From Caryophanales bacterium (GTDB taxonomy: Bacteria; Bacillota_I; Bacilli_A; RFN20; CAG-826), in NCBI GenBank assembly GCA_028723545.1, contig JAQYER010000119.1, forward strand, positions 1 through 33,719: a stretch of 33,719 nt of DNA, in the 5' to 3' direction. Position 1 is the first letter of the stretch; every line of letters begins with the position of its first letter. The notes under the pieces were generated by a model. The model worked only from the letters and a program-made list of their open reading frames with translations. It ran no database searches and was not told the origin of the DNA. Made by a program: the position numbers and the translations under genes. Shown piece after piece: positions 23,683-31,386 of the stretch.

Positions 23683-23744
23683 CTTATATTATCTCATTTT
23701 TTTCTTAAATTTTCTTGTTATAAAAAAATACATTTTTTAAGCAT

Positions 23745-23773
23745 ATAAAAAGTCCACCATATTTAGTGGACTT
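23745..23773 (-). terminator. Terminator of metK
   Basis: AAGTCCAC (23750-23757) pairs with GTGGACTT (23766-23773), with a T-rich tract following on the minus strand. Confidence 0.75.
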
Positions 23774-23781
23774 AATAAATA

Positions 23782-24948
23782 TTAATCTAATAATTTTTTA
23801 ATATCTTCAACCTTATCAAGTTTCTCCCAAGGAATATTTTGATCTGGTCTTCCAAGATGGCCATAATTACAAATTTCATGGTATTTGAATGTTGGCTTAC
23901 GAAGCGATAAATGTTCAATGATTTTTCCTGGTCTTAAATCAAAGATTTGATTAATGATTGATAAAATTTGTTCATCGGAATAATGAGATGTTCCAAATGT
24001 TGATATTCCAAGAGAAACTGGTTCAGAAACTCCAATTGCATATCCTAATTGAATTTCAAGTCGGTCAGCAACTCCTGCCGCGACTAAGTTTTTTGCAATA
24101 TATCTTGCCATATATGCGGCTGAACGATCAACTTTGGTTGGGTCTTTTCCAGAGAAGGCTCCACCACCATGACGAGACGCTCCACCATAAGTATCAACAA
24201 TAATTTTTCTACCAGTTAATCCAGTATCTCCCATTGGTCCACCAATAACAAAACTTCCAGTAGGATTAATTAATAATTGAAAATCTTCATTTAAGGAAAA
24301 AGATCTAACAACTGGTAAAATAACATCTTCTTTAACGTATTTTTTAAATTCATCCATGTTAATATCTGGATCATGTTGAATTGACATTAAAACAGTTACT
24401 AGACGAGGAGATTTATTATCTTCATAATCAATTGTCACTTGTGATTTCATATCTGGACGAGCATGAACGAATTTTCCTTCTTTTCTTAATTTAGTTGCCA
24501 CTCTAACTAATTTATGGGCTAAAGAAATAGCAAGAGGCATATAGCCTTCTGTTTCGTTTGATGCATAGCCAAACATAATTCCTTGATCACCTGCACCAAT
24601 TTTTGTTGAATCATTATTTTCAACTCCCATCGCGATATCAGGAGATTGAGTTTTAATTTTTACATCAACTTTGACAGTATCAGCATTAAAACCATATTCT
24701 GGCTTTGTATAGCCAATGTCACGAATTACTTCTCTTGCAATTTGATCATAATTAACATGTGCTTTTGTGGTAATTTCTCCACCAATCAAGCAATAATCAG
24801 TCGTAACAAATGTTTCACAAGCAACATGTGACATTGGGTCTTGTTCTAAACAAGCATCGAGAATTGCATCACTAATTTGATCAGCAACTTTGTCTGGATG
24901 TCCTTCTGATACAGATTCACTAGTAAATAGATTTAATTGTTTTTTCAT
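23782..24948 (-). CDS. metK: S-adenosylmethionine synthetase
   Basis: A 388-residue enzyme making SAM from Met and ATP. Visible motifs are FTSESVSEGHPDKVADQISDA at the N-terminus (ATP site, read from residue 7), GAGDQGIMFGYA, and GGGAFSGKDPTKVDRSAAY. The MKKQLN start at 24948 is supported by GGAGG at 24960-24964; a longer frame would start from a non-standard codon within that site. It is controlled by the SAM-clan riboswitch upstream, a negative feedback loop. Confidence 0.97.
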   Translation of the reverse strand: MKKQLNLFTSESVSEGHPDKVADQISDAILDACLEQDPMSHVACETFVTTDYCLIGGEITTKAHVNYDQIAREVIRDIGYTKPEYGFNADTVKVDVKIKTQSPDIAMGVENNDSTKIGAGDQGIMFGYASNETEGYMPLAISLAHKLVRVATKLRKEGKFVHARPDMKSQVTIDYEDNKSPRLVTVLMSIQHDPDINMDEFKKYVKEDVILPVVRSFSLNEDFQLLINPTGSFVIGGPMGDTGLTGRKIIVDTYGGASRHGGGAFSGKDPTKVDRSAAYMARYIAKNLVAAGVADRLEIQLGYAIGVSEPVSLGISTFGTSHYSDEQILSIINQIFDLRPGKIIEHLSLRKPTFKYHEICNYGHLGRPDQNIPWEKLDKVEDIKKLLD

Positions 24949-24966
24949 TTTAAAGATAACCTCCAA

Positions 24967-25126
24967 TAAAAAATGGCCCCCACCCTTTGTGGAAAGCCAT
25001 TATCATTTTGGTTTTTCCTTTCTTATCGCTCGAAGGGGGTGGTCCTTCGCTAAGGAGAGCACTTACTAAATATTTAGAGTTGCTACCGCTTTTTTTCATC
25101 CTTATTAAGCGGTTCTTGATAAGAAC
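24967..25126 (-). promoter_or_regulatory. SAM-clan (SAM-I-like) riboswitch with terminator, upstream of metK
   Basis: On the minus strand: P1 TTCTTATC (25118-25125) with GATAAGAA (25020-25027), conserved CAAGA, P2 ACCGCTT/AAGCGGT enclosing GATGAA, then the core GCAAC-T...A-GTGCT forming P3, then P4 TCCTT-AGCG-AAGGA. This is the SAM-I order. P2 lacks the usual GGG/CCC P2b stem. After P1 a terminator ATGGC...CCAC/GTGGGGGCCAT (24973-25000) with a T-run closes the leader. A C-rich strand (CCACCCCCTT) between P4 and P1 can pair with AAGGGTGG of the terminator as antiterminator (inference). Confidence 0.82.
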
Positions 25127-25135
25127 TGTAGATAT

Positions 25136-25164
25136 ATCTTAATAATAAGATAATGTTAAGTCAA
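25136..25164 (-). promoter_or_regulatory. Promoter of the metK leader
   Basis: TTGACT (25159-25164), 17 nt, TAAGAT (25136-25141) on the minus strand; transcription would start right at the riboswitch. Confidence 0.75.
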
Positions 25165-25170
25165 ATAAAA

Positions 25171-25425
25171 TTATATTGATTTTAATGCTTTAGCGATTTG
25201 GTCAGGGCAAGATGTTTCTCTTGTTCGACTTCCACGGCATTTAATTCCTTCTAATTTCGCTATTACTTCGTCTTTATTCATTCCTTTAACCAAAGATGAA
25301 ATACCTTGAAGATTGCCATGGCATCCGCCTAAAATTTTTAAATCAGTAACGACGTTATTATCATCGACAGTAATTTCAAATAATTGTGAACAGACGTTTA
25401 CTGGTTTATATTGAAATGTTTTCAT
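25171..25425 (-). CDS. TSCPD domain protein
   Basis: An 84-residue protein of the TIGR03905/TSCPD family, named for the motif near its end (ETSCPDQIAKAL). Other constant features are FQYKPVNVCSQ, GGCHGNLQGI and KCRGSRT with several Cys that could bind metal. The domain also occurs at the end of class II ribonucleotide reductases, but the free-standing role is unknown. The ATG shares one base with the pduL stop (TAATG). No terminator is seen before the metK promoter. Confidence 0.88.
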   Translation of the reverse strand: MKTFQYKPVNVCSQLFEITVDDNNVVTDLKILGGCHGNLQGISSLVKGMNKDEVIAKLEGIKCRGSRTRETSCPDQIAKALKSI

Positions 25426-25997
25426 TATTTAACGATATCCCCGTAAACAACACCAGCACAGCAACCAGCATTGCATTCATCAGTATCAATATGCATTGCA
25501 AGAGCGTATTTTTCACTTACTCTAACAACTGTATCACCAAAGACGATATCACGTCCGGCATTAGTGTTAACATGAACAGAAACAATATCACCATTTTTAA
25601 CACCAAATTCTTCAGCATCACTTGGTGTCATATGAATATGACGTTTAGCAATAATTACTCCTTCTTCTAATGTAACTTCACCACATGGACCAACTAATTT
25701 ACATGGAGCGCTTCCTTTAACATCACCAGATTCTCTAACTGGAGCGACAATGCCGACTGTACGAGCATCAGTAAATGATAATTCAACTTGGTTAAGAGTG
25801 CGGCATGGACCTAAAATTGAGCAATTTAATTCTCCTTTTGGACCAACAACTTTAACTTTTTGATTTGAAGCGAATTGTCCAGGTTGTGAAAGCATTTTCT
25901 TTACTTCTAATTCAGCGCCTTCACCAAATAATGCGTGAAGAACTTCTTCTGTAACGTGAACGTGACGAGCACTTGTTTCAACTAAAATTTGTTTCAT
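25425..25997 (-). CDS. pduL: Phosphate acyltransferase PduL (phosphotransacetylase/propanoylase)
   Basis: A 190-residue PduL: two beta-barrel halves with SARHVHV near residue 9 and IAKRHIHM near 115, then AMHIDTDECNA, giving the His and Asp/Glu zinc ligands. It interconverts acyl-CoA and acyl phosphate. No encapsulation peptide or shell genes are visible here, so it probably acts in the cytosol as the phosphotransacetylase of acetate metabolism. It has AAGGAG at 26010-26015 and an extended -10 promoter. Confidence 0.93.
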   Translation of the reverse strand: MKQILVETSARHVHVTEEVLHALFGEGAELEVKKMLSQPGQFASNQKVKVVGPKGELNCSILGPCRTLNQVELSFTDARTVGIVAPVRESGDVKGSAPCKLVGPCGEVTLEEGVIIAKRHIHMTPSDAEEFGVKNGDIVSVHVNTNAGRDIVFGDTVVRVSEKYALAMHIDTDECNAGCCAGVVYGDIVK

Positions 25998-26027
25998 TTT
26001 TGTGTTTTTCTCCTTTAAAACGTGAAT

Positions 26028-26036
26028 ATTATAACA
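26028..26036 (-). promoter_or_regulatory. Extended -10 promoter of pduL
   Basis: TG-T-TATAAT on the minus strand, 30 nt before the ATG. Confidence 0.65.
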
Positions 26037-26131
26037 TTGAATTGTTTAATATCATTAAAAAATGCTTTTTTTCTTTTAATTAATTTTACATAAAGTTAAA
26101 ATACGTTTAGTAATTGGAAGGAGGAACGTTT

Positions 26132-27583
26132 ATGGATGAAAATAACAAAGAAGAAGTTTTAACACCTGAACGATTAGAATATTTAATTGATAACAAAAAA
26201 GTTAAGATGATTCGAGAAATATTCGAAACTGTTCCTGCTTTAGATATTGCTGAAGTCGCTAACGAGATTGAAGATGTAAAAAAATTAGTTTTCCTTTTTA
26301 AAGTTGTTAAAAGTGAATATACAGCGGATTTTTATACTGAATTAAGTTCCGACACTAAAGAAAATTTAATTAAAACAATGTCCGATGACCAATTAGTGGA
26401 TCTTTTAGAAGACCAATTCACTGATGATATTGTCGATGATATTGAAGATTTACCAGCTAATTTAGTTTATCGTGTATTAAAAAACGTCAGTAAAGAAAAA
26501 AGAAAAGATATTAATCGTTTATTGAATTATCAAGAAAACACAGCTGGTTCAATTATGACTGTTGAATTTCTTGGTTTAAATCAAAATCTTGACCGTGAGC
26601 ATGCTTTATCAAGAATTCGTTCAATTGGTCGTAACAAAGAAACAGTTTTAACGACTTTCGTATTTGATAATCAACGAAAAATGGTTGGTACATTAAATCT
26701 TGATGATTTAATATTTGCTCGTGATGGAGAACTTGTTTCAGACATTATGAATCAAGACTTTGTCACTGTTGGTGTAAATACCGACCAAGAAGAAGTCGCT
26801 CAAATGTTTAAAGACTATGACTTAAATGCCATCGCGGTATTAAATGATGATGAACGCTTAGTTGGAATTATTACTATTGACGATATCGTCGACGTTATCG
26901 AAGAAGAAGCTACCGAAGATATGTCTAAGCTCGCTGGTGTTACCCCACTTGACAATTCATATCTTGAAACATCGGTTTTTAAGATGGCACTTAAATGCGC
27001 GCCATGGCTAATATGTTTATTAGTGTTAGGCACATTTTCTTCAATGATTTTAAATAAATTCGAGCATGCTTTATCTTGTTTACCAATTCTTGTTCCATTC
27101 GTTACAGTATTAATGGATACTGGAGGAAATGCTGGTGGACAAACAACTACATTAATGGTCCGCGGTCTTGCTGTTCAAGAATTTACTCCAAAAGATTATT
27201 TTAAAATTGTTTGGAAAGAACTTAGAGTAGCGGTTGTTACTGGATTAATGGTTTGTTTCTTTGCTTGTTTGTGGTTTATTGCAGAAATGTATTTAAACAT
27301 TATTGAATTCGATGGATCAATCTTGAATAGTGAAGCCCTAACTGGATTCCCACTGTTCTTAGCAAGATTTAAAGTAGCGGGATTAGTTTCTCTTACTTTA
27401 TTCTTGGGAATTATTGTTGCTAAATTTGTTGGTACATCATTACCAATGCTTGTCGCATCATTAAAGAAAGACCCAGCATTAATTTCATCACCATTTGTCA
27501 CAACAATTGTCGATGTTTGTTCATTATTAATTTATTTAGGATTTGCTTATTTAATTTTTGGTGAATTCCTTGGTGCGTTATAA
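26132..27583 (+). CDS. mgtE: MgtE-family magnesium transporter
   Basis: A 483-residue Mg2+ channel: N-terminal helical superhelix domain (about 1-125), two CBS domains (about 130-250, with VGTLNLDDL and VGIITIDDIVDVIEE), a plug helix and five membrane helices. Conserved membrane motifs are DTGGNAGGQTTTLMVRGLA and SPFVTTIVDVCSLLIYLG, the latter with the pore Asp. AAGGAGG at 26118-26124 supports the ATG at 26132. The 135-bp upstream gap is too short and lacks the elements for an M-box riboswitch. Confidence 0.96.
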   Translation: MDENNKEEVLTPERLEYLIDNKKVKMIREIFETVPALDIAEVANEIEDVKKLVFLFKVVKSEYTADFYTELSSDTKENLIKTMSDDQLVDLLEDQFTDDIVDDIEDLPANLVYRVLKNVSKEKRKDINRLLNYQENTAGSIMTVEFLGLNQNLDREHALSRIRSIGRNKETVLTTFVFDNQRKMVGTLNLDDLIFARDGELVSDIMNQDFVTVGVNTDQEEVAQMFKDYDLNAIAVLNDDERLVGIITIDDIVDVIEEEATEDMSKLAGVTPLDNSYLETSVFKMALKCAPWLICLLVLGTFSSMILNKFEHALSCLPILVPFVTVLMDTGGNAGGQTTTLMVRGLAVQEFTPKDYFKIVWKELRVAVVTGLMVCFFACLWFIAEMYLNIIEFDGSILNSEALTGFPLFLARFKVAGLVSLTLFLGIIVAKFVGTSLPMLVASLKKDPALISSPFVTTIVDVCSLLIYLGFAYLIFGEFLGAL

Positions 27584-27640
27584 AAATTTGTCCTTTTATC
27601 TATCTTTTGATAAATAATCTTATCTATATAAAAATATTGC

Positions 27641-27669
27641 TTGTTAATAATTTTCGAAAAGTGTATATT
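27641..27669 (+). promoter_or_regulatory. Promoter of tRNA-Leu
   Basis: TTGTTA (27641-27646), 17 nt, TATATT (27664-27669). Confidence 0.65.
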
Positions 27670-27683
27670 AATATAGCATTTGT

Positions 27684-27768
27684 GCACTGGTGGCGGAACT
27701 GGTAGACGCGTACGTTTGAGGGGCGTATGGGGAGACCCGTGTGAGTTCGATTCTCATCCGGTGCACCA
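27684..27768 (+). tRNA. tRNA-Leu(GAG)
   Basis: Acceptor GCACTGG (27684-27690) pairs with CCGGTGC (27758-27764), discriminator A, encoded CCA at 27766-27768. The anticodon loop TTGAGGG carries GAG. A long variable arm (ATGGGGAGACCCGT) marks type II. Confidence 0.96.
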
Positions 27769-27782
27769 TTTTATTTAAAATG

Positions 27783-27818
27783 GGGTGTTAAGTGAATAAA
27801 AATCTTAACACCCTTTTT
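27783..27818 (+). terminator. Terminator of tRNA-Leu
   Basis: GGGTGTTAAG (27783-27792) pairs perfectly with CTTAACACCC (27804-27813), followed by TTTTT. Confidence 0.92.
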
Positions 27819-27945
27819 AATTACAATTTTTCAAAAACAACTATACTCTTAAGAAGTATATCTATCAAAAGCAAAAACATAAATTATTGTAGCGAATAAG
27901 CGATAGTAATTATAGCCTGGCCTTCTTCCAAGTCTAGATTTATTT

Positions 27946-27974
27946 TTGATGTATACTTTGCAAACTGGTAAAAT
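27946..27974 (+). promoter_or_regulatory. Promoter of the second NUDIX gene
   Basis: TTGATG (27946-27951), 17 nt, TAAAAT (27969-27974), with TG one base before the -10. The stretch from the previous terminator to here holds no gene I can see. Confidence 0.7.
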
Positions 27975-28010
27975 TAATTTTCATCTTTTATAAAAATAAG
28001 GAAAGAAAAA

Positions 28011-28517
28011 ATGTTAATAATACCGATAATCCAAAATGATTTTCAAGGCAAGGTTGACTATACAAGACACGCATGTCGAGCAATTATTATTAACAAAGGA
28101 AAAATTCTTCTTTCATACGAATCTAAAAATGATAAATATTTAATTCCTGGTGGAGGAATCGAAGAAAACGAATCATTAATTGATTGCTGTAAAAGAGAAG
28201 TATTAGAAGAAACTGGATTAATTATTAGACCAATTGAAGAATATTTAACAATTAAAGAATATTTTTATTGGAATAAAAATTGGGAACACATTCAGCATTA
28301 TTTCATTTGTGAAATCGAAGAAGATACTGGAAAAATTAGTTTAACTGAAACCGAAAGAAAATCTGGAACAACAATTAAATGGGTTGATATTAATGAAGCA
28401 ATATCAATTTTTAGTACGTATAAACACTATGAAGAAATAGATAAAGCGTTGTATGGTTTATATCAAAGAGAATTAATTGCAATTCAAGAATATATAAAAA
28501 TTAATAGAAATAATTAA
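28011..28517 (+). CDS. NUDIX hydrolase
   Basis: A 168-residue protein with the Nudix box GGGIEENESLIDCCKREV-LEETGL (about 48-71). The N-terminal RHACRAIIINKGKILL strand and the HIQHYFICEI strand complete the fold, similar to ADP-ribose or nucleotide pyrophosphatases; substrate not assignable. AAGGAAAG lies 5 nt upstream of the ATG. It is transcribed alone. Confidence 0.85.
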   Translation: MLIIPIIQNDFQGKVDYTRHACRAIIINKGKILLSYESKNDKYLIPGGGIEENESLIDCCKREVLEETGLIIRPIEEYLTIKEYFYWNKNWEHIQHYFICEIEEDTGKISLTETERKSGTTIKWVDINEAISIFSTYKHYEEIDKALYGLYQRELIAIQEYIKINRNN

Positions 28518-28550
28518 TTAATAAACTATGTCCAATTTAATAAATTACAA

Positions 28551-28579
28551 TTGACAAATATATTGATTATTATTATTTT
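28551..28579 (+). promoter_or_regulatory. Promoter of the SDR gene
   Basis: Perfect TTGACA (28551-28556), 17 nt, TATTTT (28574-28579). Confidence 0.55.
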
Positions 28580-28617
28580 CAATAAATGAAATTAATTTAT
28601 AGAATCGAGGCAAATAT

Positions 28618-29394
28618 ATGATTAAAATTACTCTTATCACAGGAGCGACTTCCGGACTTGGTAAATCGCTAGCGAAAAAATATGTTGAAAATAACGAAAA
28701 CGTCCTATTAGTTGGAAGAAATATTGATAAATTAAAATCAGTAAAAGATGAATTATCAAACATTAATAAAAATGTTTTAATTGATATTTTCGCTGTTGAT
28801 TTAAGTGATAATTCACGACTCCATGAAATTAAAGAATATACTGATTCAAAGCAATATTTTGTTAATAATTTAGTGAATAATGCTGGATTTGGTGAAAGAA
28901 AAGACTTTGTTGATATGGATCCAGAAACACAAGTACAAATGACAAATGTTTGTTGTAATGCCGTAGTTTATTTATTAAATGTATATATTAAAGATATGCT
29001 AAAAAATGATGAAGGACATATTATTAATGTCGCTTCTATTGCTGGACTTGTTCCGGGTCCATATATGAGTACATATCACGCGGTTAAATCATATGTTGTT
29101 AGTTTAGGAGAAGCTGTTTCACACGAAATTCGTAAAACAAATGTTCATTTATTAACTCTTTGTCCTGGCCCATTTGATTCAGAATTCGTATCAAAAGCTC
29201 ACAATGACTATACATTCGCAAAACTGAAACCAATTAGCTCTGATGATGTAGCGAACATTGCTTATAATAAATCAATTAAAAATAAAAGATTTTATATTAT
29301 TGGAGCGAAAAATCGTTTCTTAATGTTCATCACTCGCTTTGTCAGCCGTAAATTCGCTGCAGCGTCCACTGCTAAAACAATTAAAAAAGAATAA
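28618..29394 (+). CDS. Short-chain dehydrogenase/reductase
   Basis: A 258-residue classical SDR: NAD(P) motif TGATSGLGKSLA (residues 6-17), NNAGFG (about 88), the catalytic Ser in NVASIAG and YHAVKSYV with the Tyr-Lys pair, and PGPFDSEF after it. It resembles YqjQ/DltE-like members acting on unknown carbonyl substrates. GAGG precedes the ATG. A terminator follows. Confidence 0.9.
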   Translation: MIKITLITGATSGLGKSLAKKYVENNENVLLVGRNIDKLKSVKDELSNINKNVLIDIFAVDLSDNSRLHEIKEYTDSKQYFVNNLVNNAGFGERKDFVDMDPETQVQMTNVCCNAVVYLLNVYIKDMLKNDEGHIINVASIAGLVPGPYMSTYHAVKSYVVSLGEAVSHEIRKTNVHLLTLCPGPFDSEFVSKAHNDYTFAKLKPISSDDVANIAYNKSIKNKRFYIIGAKNRFLMFITRFVSRKFAAASTAKTIKKE

Positions 29395-29399
29395 GAAAT

Positions 29400-29442
29400 A
29401 AAGGGCAAAATATCGATTTTATCGGACTTTTGTCCTTTTTTT
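29400..29442 (+). terminator. Terminator of the SDR gene
   Basis: AAAGGGCAAAA (29400-29410) pairs with TTTTGTCCTTT (29428-29438, one G-T) and runs into a T-tract. Confidence 0.82.
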
Positions 29443-29468
29443 GTTGTCAAAAATATTGAAAAACACTA

Positions 29469-29487
29469 AGCATTATATAATAATAAT
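29469..29487 (+). promoter_or_regulatory. Palindrome across the -10 of the HAD-pgi operon
   Basis: AGCATTA-TATAA-TAATGCT, perfect 7-bp arms, contains TATAAT at 29475-29480. No -35 at the right distance is clear (TTGAAA is only 14 nt away). It is either an operator or a start-site hairpin of the operon. Confidence 0.45.
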
Positions 29488-29505
29488 GCTAAGGAGGAAT
29501 TTGCT

Positions 29506-30348
29506 ATGCGAAAACCAATTATGGCCATCATGTATGACTTTGATAAAACTTTATGCACAACCGATATGCAAAATTATGGCTTTATCCCTGCTTTAGGGAT
29601 GACTCCAGAAGAATTTTGGAAGAAGACACAAGACTTCTCTAATGGAACTGGTGTAGAAAGAATTTTGTCATACATGTATATGATGATTAAACTCGGTAAA
29701 GAAAAGAATTTACCAATGACAAAAAAATGGTTCAATAAACTCGGAGAAAATATTGAATATTATCCTGGTGTATTAACTTGGTTTGATCGCATTAACAAAT
29801 ACGGAGAAAAAAACGGAGTAAAAATTGAGCATTATATTGTTAGCTCAGGAACAAAAGAAATTATTGAAGGAACTAAAATCGCAAAATATTTTAAAAAGAT
29901 TTATGGTTGTGAATTTTATTTTGGTCCAGGAGCGGAAGGCACACCACTATGGCCAAAATTAGCAATTAACTACACTCAAAAAACTCAATATTTCTTCCGC
30001 ATCTCAAAAGGTGTTATTAATCAAAGAGATGATAATCGTTTAAACGATGTTCAAGAAAAGAAAAGAATTCCACCAGAAAATATTGTTTATCTAGGTGATG
30101 GAATGACTGATATTCCTTGTATGGTATTAGTTAAGCAAAACGGCGGTAAATCTATCGCTATCTTTAATGATGATGGAAAAAGCATTAATCGTGCGAAATT
30201 AGCGAAGCGTGTTAATTATGCGTGCAAAGCTGATTATTCTTCCGATAGTGAATTAGAAAAAACCGTCAAATTAATTATTGATCACATTTCAGTTGAACAT
30301 TCTTTAAAAGAAAAAGAAGAAAAATTACGTAAATTGACATTAAAATAA
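29506..30348 (+). CDS. HAD-superfamily phosphatase (HAD-IB-like)
   Basis: A 280-residue hydrolase with motif I YDFDKTL (about 10-16), motif II IVSSGT, and motif IV YLGDGMTDIPCM. Small-helical cap between motifs I and II (WKKTQDFSNGTGVERILSYMYMM) points to the phosphoserine-phosphatase-like branch; the substrate is unknown. AAGGAGG precedes the ATG. The stop shares a base with the cytidylyltransferase start (TAATG). Confidence 0.88.
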   Translation: MRKPIMAIMYDFDKTLCTTDMQNYGFIPALGMTPEEFWKKTQDFSNGTGVERILSYMYMMIKLGKEKNLPMTKKWFNKLGENIEYYPGVLTWFDRINKYGEKNGVKIEHYIVSSGTKEIIEGTKIAKYFKKIYGCEFYFGPGAEGTPLWPKLAINYTQKTQYFFRISKGVINQRDDNRLNDVQEKKRIPPENIVYLGDGMTDIPCMVLVKQNGGKSIAIFNDDGKSINRAKLAKRVNYACKADYSSDSELEKTVKLIIDHISVEHSLKEKEEKLRKLTLK

Positions 30349-31022
30349 TGAATATTGCAATTATCTTATTTGGAGGAAATGGAACGCGTTTTGGTTATGA
30401 TTTACCAAAACAATTTTACAATTTAAAAAATCATCCTCTTTGTTATTATTCAATCAAATCTTTTAATGATTGTTCAAAAATTGATTCGATTGCGCTTGTT
30501 ATTGATAATAAATATTTAAATGAATATAAATCAATATGTGATCAATATCATTTCAACAAAGTTAAATATTATATTTCTGGTGGCGATAACCGTCAAAAAA
30601 GTTCATTTAATGGTTTGACATATTTAAAAGAATTTCTTAATAAAGATGACAATGTATTAATTCATGATGGTGACCGCTTAATTGTTGATGAACAAATAAT
30701 TATTAATAACATTGAACAATTAAATAATTATAATGGAGTTGTCACTGCGATTAAAAGCGAAGATACAATTGCGATAGGAAATAATAAAATAGAAAAATAT
30801 TTACCTCGTGAAAAAATATTTCGAATTCAAACACCACAAAGCTTTAAATATGGTGTAATATTATGTGCGCATCAGAAATATCAAAATGAATTATTTACTG
30901 ATGATGCTTCAATGATTATTAAAGACAATATAGATATTGGTATTGTTGAAGGTAATAAAAAATTAACAAAAATTACAACAAAAGAAGATATTGATTTTAT
31001 TAAGGATTATTTATATGAATAA
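30348..31022 (+). CDS. IspD/TarI-type cytidylyltransferase
   Basis: A 224-residue nucleotidyltransferase: LFGGNGTRFGYDLPKQF at the N-terminus, HDGDRLIVD (about 105), RIQTPQSFKY and FTDDAS, which are shared by IspD (MEP to CDP-ME, isoprenoid synthesis) and TarI/IspD2 (ribitol-5-phosphate to CDP-ribitol, wall teichoic acid). The usual HDxxRP has Leu for Pro here. No second isoprenoid or teichoic gene is near, so I leave the symbol open, with IspD slightly favoured. Coupled to its neighbours by overlaps on both sides. Confidence 0.82.
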   Translation: MNIAIILFGGNGTRFGYDLPKQFYNLKNHPLCYYSIKSFNDCSKIDSIALVIDNKYLNEYKSICDQYHFNKVKYYISGGDNRQKSSFNGLTYLKEFLNKDDNVLIHDGDRLIVDEQIIINNIEQLNNYNGVVTAIKSEDTIAIGNNKIEKYLPREKIFRIQTPQSFKYGVILCAHQKYQNELFTDDASMIIKDNIDIGIVEGNKKLTKITTKEDIDFIKDYLYE

Positions 31023-31386
31023 ATATCAAGTAAACGACATTATTGAAGGAACAGTTATTGAAATTAAGTCTTATGGGGCAATTCTTCTTTTTGATGGCGA
31101 AATAAAAGGATTATTACATATATCTGAAATTGCTAATTCATACATTCCTAATATTCGTAAATTTTTGTCTATTGGTTGCATTTACCAAGTAAAAGTTTTA
31201 AGTGTTGAAAATAATGGTTTCCTTCGCGTTTCCATTGCAAAAATAAGCGAAGAAGAAAGAAAAAAGATTCATTCTCCAGAAGCAAAGAAAAGAACACCGG
31301 TGAAAGAAGAAGATATTGATTTTTCACCAATAAAAGAAAAAATGCCAATCTGGATTAAAGAATTTAAGGAGAAACACAATGATTAA
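31015..31386 (+). CDS. S1-domain RNA-binding protein (YugI/GSP13-like)
   Basis: A 123-residue protein with one S1 domain (about 4-75: GTVIEIKSYGAILLFDGEIKGLLHIS-type strands) and a charged, Lys/Glu-rich C-terminal tail. It matches YugI/CvfD, a ribosome-associated general stress protein of Bacillota. The MNKYQV start lies 8 bp inside the end of the cytidylyltransferase gene. Its own end overlaps pgi by 8 bp. A yugI-like gene near pgi is also found in Bacillus. Confidence 0.85.
   Translation: MNKYQVNDIIEGTVIEIKSYGAILLFDGEIKGLLHISEIANSYIPNIRKFLSIGCIYQVKVLSVENNGFLRVSIAKISEEERKKIHSPEAKKRTPVKEEDIDFSPIKEKMPIWIKEFKEKHND

Noticed and set aside
26034..26131. M-box riboswitch upstream of mgtE
   Set aside because: The gap is only about 130 bp and shows none of the conserved M-box helices; just an ordinary leader with AAGGAGG.
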